64,000 nt of DNA from Tanypteryx hageni (Eukaryota > Arthropoda > Insecta > Odonata > Petaluridae): NCBI GenBank assembly GCA_028673005.1, contig CM054117.1:35976061-36040060 (forward strand), written 5' to 3'. Below the pieces are notes generated by a model, which saw only the letters and a program-made list of their open reading frames with translations, did no database searches and was not told the DNA's origin. The translations under genes and the position numbers were made by a program. Below, in pieces: positions 1 to 11,238 of the stretch. Within the stretch, counting starts at the first letter, position 1, and every line of letters begins with the position of its first letter.

Positions 1-138
1 GTGACAAATTTTAACAAGAAAAAGAAAAACTTTCTGTACATAAAGAGCTGAGATCGAATAAAAAAATGAAATAAAAAAAGCCTACCATAAACTAGATCCA
101 AAACATAAATGATTGAGTATTTGCGGCAAACAACTTAC

Positions 139-607
139 CTGAAACTGTTGCATCGGGTAAGCGGCAGCCATCATCCCGGCGGCTGCTGCAGCAGCTGCTG
201 CTGCTGACTGTGGCGGAGGAGCCTGGCCTTGGGACTGGGCGCCAGACTGAGACTGCCCGGTCTGGGCTACCTGCTGCTGTTGCACGGCGACCGCTGCCGC
301 TTGCTGGGCCTGCTGCTGCTGGGCCACTGCGGCTGCTGCGGCGGCCGCCTGCTGTTGGGCAGCTTGTTGCTGCTGTTGCTGCTGCATTGCTGCTGCCTGT
401 GCCGCAGCCGCTGTGGCAGCTGCAGCTGCAGCCATCTGCTGTGCTGCAGACATTCCTTGGGGTGGAGGTGGTGGAGGAGGGGGTGGCTGGTGGCCTGGTG
501 GGGGGGGCATGCCTGCACCACCCTGCTGGCTGCCCCAACCTGCAGCGGCTGCCGCGGCAGCCGCTGCTGCTGCTGCACCAGCAGAGCCAGGGATTTGCAT
601 TCCCATT
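139..607 (-). CDS. Rox8: Rox8/TIAR exon: Ala/Gln/Pro-rich C-terminal tail (partial gene)
   Basis: This exon encodes 156 residues of the C-terminal low-complexity tail. It is the part that in TIA1/TIAR proteins acts as a prion-like domain driving stress-granule condensation (family knowledge). It opens with MGMQIPGSAG, then 12 Ala, a Pro run (PPPPGHQPPPPPPPPPQG), alternating Ala and Gln blocks, a second Ala block, and ends AAAYPMQQFQ. The AYPMQQFQ ending is, as I recall, typical of insect Rox8. The acceptor reads TTTGGACAG|A, and the first base completes a Gly codon begun in the previous exon. The donor is a near-perfect CAG|GTAAGT at 138/137, in phase 0, so a short last exon lies off the left edge. 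If this intron were retained, translation would continue 18 codons to a stop at 82-84. The Ala, Gln and Pro runs are much longer than I recall for vertebrate TIA1, whose tail is mainly Gln-rich. Confidence 0.93.
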
Positions 608-2037
608 CTGTCCAAAGAGGGGTGACATCTTCAAAATCCAAAGAACAATTTTATCATAGCATTTTGAAACATATTATAAAAGATACAATTGCACATTGGG
701 CTCTCTCACAAGGAAGAATAGATTTAACTTTTATCGCAGGTGAATGTAAATATGGGGTCAGCCAGTAAGGCCACGTATGACCAAAATAAGGTCATAGAGC
801 AATGCAGTACTTTTGCTTGAACTGATCTGCATCAATAGTTTGGGAAATATGCCCAAAATTTCAAATATAAATGTGAAAAATTTTAAATGCCACAAATTAA
901 ATCTTGTCAAGAGTGGCAATATGGCGATCAAAATTCTGGACAATAAAGGTAAAACAACTCTGGGAAAGAAACTCATTTGCTACTGAACAATCAGTGGACA
1001 TCTCTGCGGCATCATCAGTGATTCAGTGAAGTGAATTAAATTTATAATTGTACTTCTTGCACTTATGGTCTGAAGTTGAAAAATATAAATACAGATCTTC
1101 CAATTTATTCCATAAAAGGAGATGAACAATTTCACTGATGGTATTCAATATTTCAATGAAGAAGAAATGTGATTTCAAAGTCAAATTTGGAAAACATTGC
1201 ATTCAAATACATTGGTTAATAATACTACACCAGCACTTCCCCAACTATATGTATCTGCTGCCCACACTTAGGGTAGCAGGCATAATTGCAACCCCCTTAA
1301 CCCAATCCATCAGCTAATAAATATAAAATATAATATTAATTTTTAAAAGTTGTCTATTGCTGCAAAAATCAATTTTATTCTTATTATATTCATATGCAAA
1401 ATTAATAAAATAAAAATATTCTTTCTTTGCAACCTCTCTTAAGAACTTTCATGACCCCCAGTTTGGGAACCAATGCTCTATCAACAACATTCCTATAACT
1501 ATTACTGAAACCCTTCATTTAAAAATTCCTCACATGCTATAATTGCATAATAACTTTTATATTCATGATATGGAATTTTTGTCCTTATACTAATTTAACT
1601 ACAAAATTCTTATAACATTTACAATGGCAATGCTCTTCTATTAGGATTGATTGCTTACAATAAAATTTAAGTTGGAAAGCTTGACTATGTTTTTCAGTCC
1701 TTAAAATACAAATAATACATCTATTTAACAGTAACTTGGAAATTATTATGAACTATATTTAAGTTATATAAAAAGTAAAATATATCTGATAAATCCAATT
1801 AAATTACTGAATTGATGAGCAATTGATTGCTTGCACATATTCTTCAGTTAATTTAATTTTTCATATGAAGGAGTTTGAAGATATGACAAAACTGTTTCAG
1901 TAAAACATTCAATGTCACAACTGGTTGCATAGAATTGATTGATTGATTGATTTTTAATAAGAATATTTGTTCTGATTACGTTTATGAAAAGTATTATTTT
2001 CACAATTAAAACTCATGAGATAAAAACAAGTGCTTAC
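608..2037 (-). other. Rox8: Rox8 intron (1,430 bp)
   Basis: This is an AT-rich intron between the Gly/Tyr/Ala tail exon and the Ala/Gln/Pro exon. In transcript orientation it has a GTAAGC donor (2037-2032) and a TTTGGACAG acceptor (ending 608). It interrupts a Gly codon after the second base. The only repeat seen is a short (ATTG)n at about 1935-1951. I found no other exon or RNA gene here. Confidence 0.85.
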
Positions 2038-2279
2038 CCCATATAACCCTGCTGGTATCCACCAAATTGGCCATATGTTGAGTATCCCTGCATACCCTGA
2101 AGGAATTGACCTTGCATTTGGGCTGCTGCAGCAGCAGCTGCAGCTGCGGCAGCTGGATAACTCTGAGGATACCAATAAGCAGCAGCAGCTCCCATTTGTC
2201 CTCCTGCACCAGTGGCACCATATGTTCCTGCACCACCAGCAGTACCTCCGGCTCCATAAGGATACTGGCCAGTCAGGGC
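2038..2279 (-). CDS. Rox8: Rox8/TIAR exon: Gly/Tyr/Ala-rich linker
   Basis: The exon encodes 80 residues plus two bases of a Gly codon. The translation begins ALTGQYPYGAGG, runs through a Gly-rich segment to AAAAYWYPQSYP, then ten Ala, then QMQGQFLQGMQGYSTYGQ and FGGYQQGYMG. The WYPQSYP and MQGY/GGYQQGYMG motifs are hallmarks of insect TIAR/Rox8 tails as I know the family. The regularly spaced Tyr residues (QYPYG, TYG, YWYPQSY, GYSTYGQ, GGYQQGY) resemble the stickers of prion-like domains. The acceptor is CTATTTTTCAG|GCC (phase 0) and the donor is ATGGG|GTAAGC (phase 2). Both match the neighbouring exons exactly, so the product joins without a frame break. Confidence 0.94.
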
Positions 2280-2552
2280 CTGAAAAATAGCCGATTACAA
2301 AATTATAAGTAAATACAACAATAATTTTGATCTTTTATAGACAATCTACAGTAGTAAACAGATTACAACCATTTTTCACTGACATAAATCTCTAACAATA
2401 AACTAAAAAAAATCACAGCTGAATGCATTTACTAATGGAAATTCATGGAAGAATTCAATCATATCTTTACTTTCAACGAATGTATTAAGCATGTAAAAAT
2501 GTTATGGTAGCACAAAAATAAAGACCACTTTCTGAATAGGAATGGAACTAAC
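2280..2552 (-). other. Rox8: Rox8 intron (273 bp)
   Basis: This is a short AT-rich phase-0 intron. The donor is GGACAG|GTTAGT at 2552-2547. The acceptor is CTATTTTTCAG, ending at 2280, with a good pyrimidine tract. Nothing else is visible. Confidence 0.9.
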
Positions 2553-2739
2553 CTGTCCTTGAACTGTGGCTGCTGCGGCTGCAGCAGCAGCGGCGGCGGC
2601 TGCAGCGGCTGCCTGTTGAGCATTATTAGGATCTCCAGATTCTTTGCCCCAGGAGCACTTCACCACGCCTTGGCCTCCATTAATATCAGTGTTGTGTACA
2701 GCCACAATGGCATGTGTCGCAGATTCCTTTGTGGAGAAT
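2553..2739 (-). CDS. Rox8: Rox8/TIAR exon: end of RRM3 and poly-Ala run
   Basis: The exon encodes the last third of RRM3 followed by a low-complexity segment. The translation begins with the second half of RNP1 and continues FSTKESATHAIVAVHNTDI, corresponding to helix 2 and strand 4 of the RRM. It then reads NGGQGVVKCSWGKESGDPNN, where the KC-WGKE motif closes RRM3 in TIA1-family proteins. After AQQ comes an uninterrupted run of 15 Ala written with mixed GCN codons, then TVQGQ. The acceptor CACCACAG|A supplies the third base of the Arg codon started in the RRM3 exon. The donor is CAG|GTTAGT, phase 0. Helix and strand residues are well conserved, so the exon is functional rather than a pseudogene. 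Confidence 0.95.
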
Positions 2740-3495
2740 CTGTGGTGGAGAATATCGGAATCATCATCATATTAAAAAAGTCAACAAAGCAAATTTATAT
2801 GACAAAAAAACTCCTAACATAATTCTTCATAGAATATAGTGTTCATAAAATTAACTGCATAGCAGAAGTATTTTTTGTTCTAAGAATCATGCTAATATAT
2901 GAGATTTCTGAAACACATATATACAGTAATATGAAAGAGTAAATAATGAAAAGTTATTAGTGATAATTTTATTACGACATGCAATGACATACTTTTAGAA
3001 CTGCATGCTACACAGAAATCAGTTGATTCAAAGTATTAAAAAGCAACAACTATAAGCTTACTATTGAACTGGCATTATGAGAAAGACTAAGTTGATGGGG
3101 TGTAGTGGATAATATGTAATGCCACGTTCTAAACAAAAAGAAACTCACACTCCTTTAAATGAAGAAGCAACAATGATTGCAATATGAGCATATTATTTTT
3201 TTAAATTTGGAATCTCTATTTAATTTTCCATTACACCACTGAAAAATATTATTGCTTTAAAAAAAATATTTATATGGCATTTGTTGAAGATATATAATCA
3301 CATGGGGTGATAAAAACTAAAATATTTACAATAATAATTTATGGAGCAAGCAAAAGAATTCATACTTGATTCAGAGAGCAAAAACAAAGTAATACCATTG
3401 AAAACATTAACCCTCCAACAGATGGATAGCAAAGACATTATCTGACTGACATATGGCATATTAATAGAAATATTTTTAAAATTTTTATAACTTAC
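2740..3495 (-). other. Rox8: Rox8 intron splitting RNP1 of RRM3 (756 bp)
   Basis: This is an AT-rich phase-2 intron. The donor is GTGCG|GTAAG at 3495-3491 and the acceptor CACCACAG ends at 2740. It splits the conserved RNP1 motif KGYAFV-R-F after the second base of the Arg codon. No other feature was seen. Confidence 0.9.
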
Positions 3496-3676
3496 CGCAC
3501 AAAGGCATATCCCTTATCCTTAAATACGCGGATTTCCTGGATCTGACCGAATGGTGAAAAGGTTTTCTGCATTAATTCCTCGGTGAGTCCAGAAGCGATC
3601 CCTCCACAGTAAACAGTGCAATTGGTTGGACTGGATTGGTTGTACACCTCATCAAATGTGAGTGGCTTGCAATTCA
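3496..3676 (-). CDS. Rox8: Rox8/TIAR exon: first two thirds of RRM3
   Basis: This exon encodes the linker before RRM3 and most of RRM3, the domain that with RRM2 recognises U-rich RNA in TIA1/TIAR. The translation starts (V)[18 protein letters not shown], followed by RNP2 as CTVYCGGI. Helix 1 is [15 protein letters not shown], and strands 2 and 3 are [16 protein letters not shown]. The [18 protein letters not shown] block is diagnostic of the TIA1 family. The start is set by phase. The upstream exon ends with one base (G), and AAAAG|TG at 3677/3676 is the only AG in range that keeps frame, giving PKNE-V-NCKPL. The acceptor is unusual because its pyrimidine tract is interrupted, so the exact boundary is slightly less sure than the domain call. 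The donor is GTGCG|GTAAG, phase 2. Confidence 0.94.
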
Positions 3677-3833
3677 CTTTTGGACGCAAGGCGTACGCAT
3701 TTTAGGGAGGGTGGCAAGAAAAGGAATATCATATAGGTTGCGGAATAAGGTTTATTGGAGCAAAAAGATGTCAAAAAGAAGGAAAGTCAATGGTTAGCAG
3801 GAAAAAGGGTTTAAATTATGGGAAAAGGTAGAA

Positions 3834-3870
<37 letters not shown>

Positions 3871-6800
3871 AGGATTTCACATTAATTACCTTCAAAGTCA
3901 AACACAACAGAGTACACAAATTTAAATATTTATTTATAAGTATGTATATATATTATAATAAATATAGGCAAGCAAATCCCACAACCACAGAAGGAAGGTA
4001 TTAACAATAGAATATGTTACCGATAGCAAGAAAAAATTAATAAATTGAGTTTGGTGCACAGGACCTATGTACTAAATATTAGTTTATCTGGCGAAAAAAT
4101 ATATAATAGAGGTACGATATAATAAACCTGTAAAAACTCACCTGTCACATCACTTACCTTGTCATTGAACAAGACTCGCTTTGAGATTTTTTCACTTAAT
4201 CTTAAAAATTAAAGAGATTTAATGGAAAACCTAGACAGTGCTGAACTCAGATCGTAGTTACGATTTATTTATCAAAAACTGCTCTGACTGTGGAGAGTGA
4301 AAAGACTGCCAATCTTTTGAATATATGCAACATCAGTTAGTGTCTAAAAAGATTTTTCAGTATTTTTTCTGAAAAAAGAAAATACTTCTCCCTGCTGACC
4401 CTCATTGGCTAAAAGCTCTCTCTATGCCCAAGGAAAGTAAAAGATTGCAAGAAAAAAACTCTGCCCAAAAATATTAAAATACAAGAAAAGTATATAGCAA
4501 ACAAGAAAAAATAAGAATAAAGGCAGCTTACCTCGGTTTTTTGCCAACAGCGGTATAAGTGTATATGTTTTGTTTTACAAACAGAAAAATAGAATCAACT
4601 CTGAGCGCTACTAGTGAAAGTTATTATATATATATAATATTAGGAAAAAAGAAAAAACTGGCATAAAAAATGGGAGTCATACCTACTGTCTCTCTTAGGT
4701 TCAGTTATGGGATGTGACACAACAAGAGGTTTCATTTTTTGGGCAGTCTTTCAGCATGCAGAGGGCAAAGGTTAACAACAGTCTATACCAGAGGAAAAGG
4801 GAGACAGGAATAATGGGTTTATTTTTTTAAAAAGGGTTTGTTAAAAAAACGAGAGTGGTAGGTTTTGTTGCGAGAAAAACTCACAGGTCTGGGATAATAT
4901 AAATTATAAAAAAAGAAAAAAGAAAACCCATAACAGATTTTCCATATTAAAAATAGAAGGAGGATAGAATATAATAAAAAAATTAAATAAGAAAAAACAT
5001 TCGAATAAAAAACGAAGGGTTCCAACTTACACCGTTTCGTTTGTACGAGAGATTATGAGGCAGAAATCAATCTGAAACACAAACGTTTTGAAACTGAGTT
5101 CAGCATTTGTGGTCCTCGACGTCACCATCGCTGTTATACCACACCACAGCACAATGCCTCGTGTAAGCACATTAAAACAAAATATTCAGTTATTCACATA
5201 AATTTCTGTCATTGTATTTTAAATCGTTTTTGGCAATTAAATTTTTTTCAAGTACAAAATGGATCAAAAGAGTATTTCTATTTATTTAATTTTTTTTACC
5301 AAAATGCAGTCATTGTGCCATTATTCTTTGGTAAATTGAGCCTATGCATGTCAACTTCCAAACACTTTCCACAGAATTTTATTTTTAATTTTTCCATTAG
5401 GAGGAGGAAAATGGTGAATACTTTATACCAAAAATATGAAATATACAAAATCTTTTAAAACTGCCATTTACCGAGTCAAACAACACTTTTGAGATCAAAT
5501 ACAACGTAACCTAGCATTTAGAAAAATCTAGTTAAACAACATAGGCTTTGAAAAGGTGGGGGGGGGGGTCTCAATTCTATCATAATAATGCTGATCTAAA
5601 GTAACAGACATAATTACGAGCAATGCTTGCAAATTTTTTTAATAAGAAAATTACGACGATTTTTCAAAATAACGATGCGACTATTTTTGTTATCTATCAG
5701 TTTGCATCAACAAAGAAAATGAAACTGAAATTAATTAAATATACGACTTGCGCAAGTTCTATCTCGAATTACGGCAGTTATTCTATGCCCCTGAACAAAC
5801 ATTAGCTCTGGAAAAATATTCATCGACTGAAAATTAAATAAACAAAAGAAATAATAAAAAGTAATAACTATAACAATTAAGGGTGCATAGTACGCGGGTA
5901 TTTATAATGCCACTATCGTGGGTTAAGTGCAAAACGGTGGGTGGTTTCCCGAATCGACAGAACGTTCTACAGAGGTTGGGAAAAAGATGGGAATTGGGCT
6001 TTGTAATGCATTAGGGTAAAATTATTCAAGCAGGAAGATACAAGAGAGGGAGAAAGGGTCTTAGAACAAGAGATGAAAGCGAAAGGATAAGTTGGCTGCC
6101 ATTCACAAAATTCTCACAACTTTCCAAACATAACTCGAAACCACTCATCGAATCAAAAGCCTAATTAAATGCTTTCTCAGTTGAAAAGATGGAACCTCTC
6201 TATCTTCCTCTCTCTTCCAAAGACGCAGCAAATTCCACCACTTTCTGCAGAAATAAAGACCTGAAACAGCCGATATCTTGACGCCAATGTTACTATAACA
6301 GTTACAGCTTGAGGATTGGCAAGAGCTTTGTTTTTGGAAAATCGACTTCAGGTTAACGGCTAGTAAGACAAAACTTTGAGGCATGCTAGCTACTCGAGAA
6401 TATTCTAGTTCGCGACGAAAAAAATTTCAAGAGATCAGTTAAGGTGGATAGAGACGCTCGTCTTTTACAAGAAGCTATCTTAAAATAAATTCTGAGAATA
6501 ACCAGTCAGTTCCGAGGTAAAATACCCTCGTAAAGATATTTATTTCTGGTTAATAAATTAATATAGACAAAAGATAACCCATCAAGATATCGTTCATAAT
6601 TAATGTCAAATGCTTTAATGATGGCAGAAATTCCATAACTTAGCTCAAATATATCATGTAACGGACGGCCGTCATAAAGGATCAAGAATAAAATCATGAA
6701 CAAGATATCAGAGATTCTGGTGCAATCTTACGACTTCGGGTAAATTAAAGTAAATCCATCAAGCGCTCGAAAAAAAATTAAAATAAAAACTTTCGACCAT

Positions 6801-7810
6801 CATTGGCACCTTATGCGCATTTCCTATTTGAGGGGAAATACCCCCCTTCATATTCCTCTCCTCGGAATTTTTCCTCGACTATCCCTCGGGACAACAGGAA
6901 CGTTCCCAGAACCTCGGATGGCAAGCATAAGAGTGCTCGCTTTATCATCGCCACCACCTCCTCCTCCTGCCCAGACAAGGAGAAAAAAACCGTATCCACC
7001 TCCATCATCTTCCCTCCAACGCCTCCTTCCCGCCGCCCATCGCCGCGAACAAACATCTCATTCATGCACCATCAGACACACCACCTTCTCCTACTTGCGC
7101 TTTCCTCGCCGCGAAAAAATAAACTCCCTATCATTGTAACCCAGATATCACCACTCCCGCCGTTCTTATTCCTCCGCCTCAGAAAACCTCTTATTATTCT
7201 CTCGCCGACCCCTTACCTAACTCCTCTCCCCCTCCCCGCACAAAAATCCTTTCCTTCTCCCGTCCCCCCCTCGCCCCCGAAAAAGCCGAAAACTCCGGTT
7301 CCCCCTAGCCTCCAGGCAACATACGACAAACAAACATGAGAAGGCTTTCTGGCAACACGGGGAGCCCGCTTATCAAAACTGTGAGAGGCCCAGAGGGTGG
7401 GTGAAAGGAGCGTAGGTTGGAGGGAGTAAAAAGAGTGGGGGAAGCTTAGGTTGGGGCGCCATAGATGAAAAAAGGAGAGAGTGAGAGAGAGAAAGAAGGA
7501 TACGTACAGAGGCAGAGTTCGATAAAGAGAGATAGAGAGGGCAGGGAGCACGTTCTTTGGTCCAGAGTCCACACAAGATGATTCATGCAGAATCCACATA
7601 CACTATAAAATACATACATAAGAATGGTCTTACCCTTCAGACCCTGAAAATCTTGCAGAAGAGGACGTCCCTCTCTCTTTTCCGTAAAAAAAGCGAATCT
7701 AACAATTCGGTTTCTTCTATAGCTTAAAGCTAGGAGCGAGCGTTTGTCCAGACTCGGCTACCTTGAGGGTACAATAATAGAGCCAAAAAAGGAAATGAAG
7801 GGAGAAGTTG
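3677..7810 (-). other. Start (3' part) of the 30.8-kb Rox8 intron
   Basis: This is mostly AT-rich unique sequence in the intron between the RRM2 and RRM3 exons. It includes a short GA run (3831-3869), a 9-10 base G run near 5558, and a pyrimidine-rich plus-strand stretch at about 6,840-7,340. A candidate cryptic exon is listed separately at 4158-4194. No conserved coding sequence was recognised. Confidence 0.7.
4158..4194 (-). other. Candidate cryptic or poison exon in the Rox8 intron
   Basis: In transcript orientation a pyrimidine-rich stretch CTCTTTAATTTTTAAGATTAAG is followed by 37 nt and then a consensus donor AAG|GTAAGTG at 4158/4157. A second acceptor six bases earlier would give a 43-nt exon starting at 4200. 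Joining the 37-nt version to the RRM2 exon (phase 1) leaves the wrong phase for the RRM3 exon and reaches a TGA within nine codons. The 43-nt version meets TAA at once. Inclusion would therefore truncate the protein. This is inferred from splice-site strength only. Confidence 0.25.
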
Positions 7811-7986
7811 AGGAGGGTGGAGGAGGAAGGAGGAGGGTGGAGGAGGAAGGAGGAGGGTGGAGGAGGAAGGAGGAGGGTGGAGGAGGAAGGAGGGCGGAGG
7901 AGGGTGGAGGAAGGAGGGCGGAGGAGGGTGGAGGAAGGAGGGCGGAGGAGGGTGGAGGAAGGAGGGCGGAGGAGGGTGGAGGAAGA
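7811..7986 (+). repeat. Two adjoining minisatellites, 20 bp x4 and 24 bp x4
   Basis: Four perfect 20-bp units (AGGAGGGTGGAGGAGGAAGG) fill 7811-7890. They pass directly into four 24-bp units at 7891-7986, three identical and one with a single change. The 24-bp unit shares the AGGGTGGAGGAAGG core, so it looks like a rearranged derivative of the first. All frames are open only because the units are stop-free. No protein is proposed. Confidence 0.9.
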
Positions 7987-8546
7987 AGGTGGTAGGAGGA
8001 GGAAGAGGCAGGGTATGGGAGTGTTTGAGGAGAGAGGGGGAGGTGGAGGCAGGAGAGGAAAACGTGCGAGAGTGAAATGGAAGGGTGAGAAAAGAGGCTT
8101 CGGTAGGAAAACATCCCGGGATGATGGAAAGCGAACGAAAGGGTTGCTAATGAAAAGAAAAACAGATCTCGGTAAGAGCGGGAATCGAATTCGGTTATTT
8201 CGTTGAAAGGGACTCATCTACGCGTGGGTTAAGACGACAACGAAATTGCTTTATATAAAGGTAACTAGTGTCGAGGTCGACGGAACCCCCCACGTAAACT
8301 GATTTGTAAAAAGCCGCTTGAACTGAACGGAGAGGATGATGATTTCATTTAACCTCGATAACAAGTAGTTCTGGAATGAACCAATCCTCCTACTTTCGTT
8401 TCAATAGGTACAATTTTAATATACCTATAATAATTAGGGGTGTACACAAGTTTCCCGTGGTACAGAAGTGCTTTTCGTCAAATTCGCCGTAGTATAATCC
8501 TATACTAATGTATTTGCTTTGAAATCAGAAAATTATTTTTCCTTAT

Positions 8547-9410
8547 ATTGTGGTAGCCCTGCTTTTTTGATCCGGCCTAAACATATCTCGTTTTCCCATT
8601 CTATACTCGCCCTACAAACGACATTACTTTTAATTCTGTTCAGCCAATACCTTTCAGATTCATAAAATTCTAACCTTGATATTGTGGTAACCCTGTTTAG
8701 TCGAGCTGGTTGAAATATTTTGATTATTTATTTATATGAAGATTAAATATACTATATTTGGTTAAAATCCATTAGGTCAGTTCTTTAGAAATACGTGTAA
8801 AAGAAATATTATTTAACTTTTTACTGTGGTAGCCCTGCTCCTTAGCTCCGCTTTAAACTTCTTTATTTCATTATGATATGTTGTGCCAATTTTATATACA
8901 AAATTTAATTGAAATCCGTTAAGCCAATTCCTTCCAAATCCTTAATTACTGAAAGAGTTTAATTTGTAATTGTGGGACCCGTTTAAATGATTCGGTTTAA
9001 ATATGCTAATATGGTTTTGCATATACATAAGTGTATATTATAAGTATTACATTTGATTAAAATTGATGTAAACAGTTCAACACAAATATGTGTAAAAAGA
9101 ATTTTTTCATTCCTTGAATTGTGGCAGCCCTGCTTTCTATATCTTTACTAAAAATCTTGATTTTGTTATTTTATGTTGCACGCCTACTTCATACATAATT
9201 TTGTTGAAATCGGTCGGGCCAACTTGAATCCCAATTCATAATTACCGAAAAGTAAAACTTTGTAATTGTGCACCCCTGCTGAGTCGATCCGGTCCAAATA
9301 TGTCATTTAGGTCATTAATATATGTGCATATTCTATGTATTAAATTTAGTTGAAATCCGTTAATTCATAAAGAAGTAAGGGGGACACATACACGGACATC
9401 AGGGCGATCT
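8547..9410 (+). repeat. Diverged tandem array, six copies of a ~145-bp unit
   Basis: A unit opening with ATTGTGGTAGCCCTGCT recurs at 8547, 8681, 8823, 8969, 9118 and 9265, at spacings of 134-149 bp. Each copy continues with a variant of TGATCCGGCCTAAATAT. Later in each copy comes a variant of TTGAAATCCGTTAAGCCAATTCCTT. The array ends in GGGGGACACATACACGGACATC, a kind of tail I associate with multicopy arthropod interspersed repeats. Copies differ at many positions and by small indels, so the array is old. No coding capacity is seen. The family is not identified. Confidence 0.75.
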
Positions 9411-11115
9411 CATAAGACTACTAGTAACTTTCCATTTCTTGAAAAGTAGGCTGAAAATGTTAAGAAACTGTGGCTGAGCATGACCTATTCTCAAAAAAAC
9501 ATATTCCGCATTGAATCACGAAAACTAATATCCAACCTCACGCGAAGATGAAAATAACTATTACCTTTTAATTAAGTAATTTTACAGCCATTAAAAAAAC
9601 GGTATCCAACCTTTGTAGATTACATACCTCCTTGAGCATTTCCGCGTGCCACGGATATATTTTAAATTAAGACTGCTAAGAAATGTCGAAATGAAAAATA
9701 CTCGTATCAAAATAAATAGCTAATTACCATGTATACAAATAACTGAAAAAAGATTTCGTTTTAAATATAGATTACCAAGACGACCCAAATAACCGTGGGC
9801 AACATGTTCCATGGAAAAGAGCAAGGGTTAAATTACGATACCTGATAGTCACACATATTTGAAGATGCACACGAAAATATTAAAATAATTGTTTTTAATT
9901 CAACGCTCCTTTGTCGGTAAACACGTTTTACAATACTGTTCGTGGGAACCTCACAACCTATGATTCTGAAATCATGTATTAATGTTGAATAAAAGGAGAA
10001 AAATTATCATCTTAATCACTTTCGCGTACCCTTGAAAACTCTTCACTATCCCACACCGGCATGAGCACTCTCGGATGAATATCGTTATATTAAACTATTC
10101 CGCGACGATATGATTCACAATAAAATTGCCCAAATCGGCAATTTGAAAACACCTTTCGGTTTAGATAATGACATCCCAGGAAAAATTGCACATAAAGGCT
10201 TCGACTTTAATCCCTACTGTATATCTACATTTAAAAAACCTGTAAAATATTTTCAGATTAAACATTATGCCAACCCCATAAACAGTGACGGTAAAAATAA
10301 AATATTTCGGACCAAGAATATGGCCTTAAGGTACTATCGCACTTCAGACGCACCTCCTGCTCTTCTCGGAGCGAAGCATACAAGAATAAAAGGCCGGAAA
10401 AAGCGAAGACGATTGGCGACAAACATAAAAAAGATTAACGGACGGTAAGGGATGCTCCGGTAGAATGACGCCCAACCACCCCCTCCCCCAACCCCCTCCA
10501 TCCTCTCTAAGACTTCCACCTCTCACCATTCTGAGAATAAAAGAAGAGCGACGTCCTAGGAGGCAAAAGCGCGGCATGAAAACATAAAAACTGAAGACGC
10601 TTCCTTTTGGCACCCGCGGTGGCGGAGGGTGAAAAAAATAGGAAGGTTGGGATGGAGCTGGAAAGTAGGAAGAAAGAAAGAGAGCCCATCTCTCGATGGG
10701 AGACAAAAAGCGCGGGTGTATGGCGGTGTAAGTGGATGCCATAACGACGCGGTCATAAACAAGGCGGGGTAAATATAAAACCGAAAGTGTTCGCGCGGGA
10801 GAAGAACCGGAAAAAAATGGCCTGAAAAATTTTTGGCATAACGGGCGAAGGAGTGGCTGGCTGAGTCGGACATAAAATATAATAAAAAATATACAAGCCG
10901 AGGCAAAGGGAGCCGAGGGAGTCAGAGAGGGGGGTGGGATGGATGGAGATGGGAAATCGAAGGATCGGTAATCTTTCCGACGGGGATGGAGAAGAAAGGA
11001 ATCGCGGATCACGAGCTATGTATGGGATAGCGATCCCCAAGAATATCAATTTGTCTCCGTTTGACGAGATGCCGCTGCTAACGCTGTGCGATACAATAAA
11101 GAGAGGACAAGGGAA
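9411..11115. other. Intronic sequence, nothing recognised
   Basis: This is unique-looking AT-rich sequence inside the large Rox8 intron. A 112-codon open frame at 10110-10448 (+) has no motif I recognise and no supporting context. I treat it as chance. Confidence 0.6.
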
Positions 11116-11180
11116 ATAAGATAAGATAAGATAAGATCCATTACATCTCACCGATACATGTGTGTATGCGCACATATATA

Positions 11181-11235
<55 letters not shown>
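11116..11235. repeat. (AAGAT)n and (TA)n microsatellites
   Basis: About four AAGAT units (from 11116) are followed, after some 45 bases of ordinary sequence, by an almost pure (TA)n tract of over 50 bases (11183-11235). Confidence 0.95.

Positions 11236-11238
<3 letters not shown>

Noticed and set aside
5034..5074. Apparent 41-nt exon with TTTCAG acceptor and GTAAGT donor on the minus strand
   Set aside because: Its phase does not fit the flanking Rox8 exons (immediate TGA after the phase-1 base) and the encoded peptide is not conserved in the family as I know it. Weaker case than 4158-4194.
10110..10448. 112-codon plus-strand open frame in a unique region
   Set aside because: No recognisable domain, no splice or promoter context, and composition compatible with chance in AT-rich DNA.
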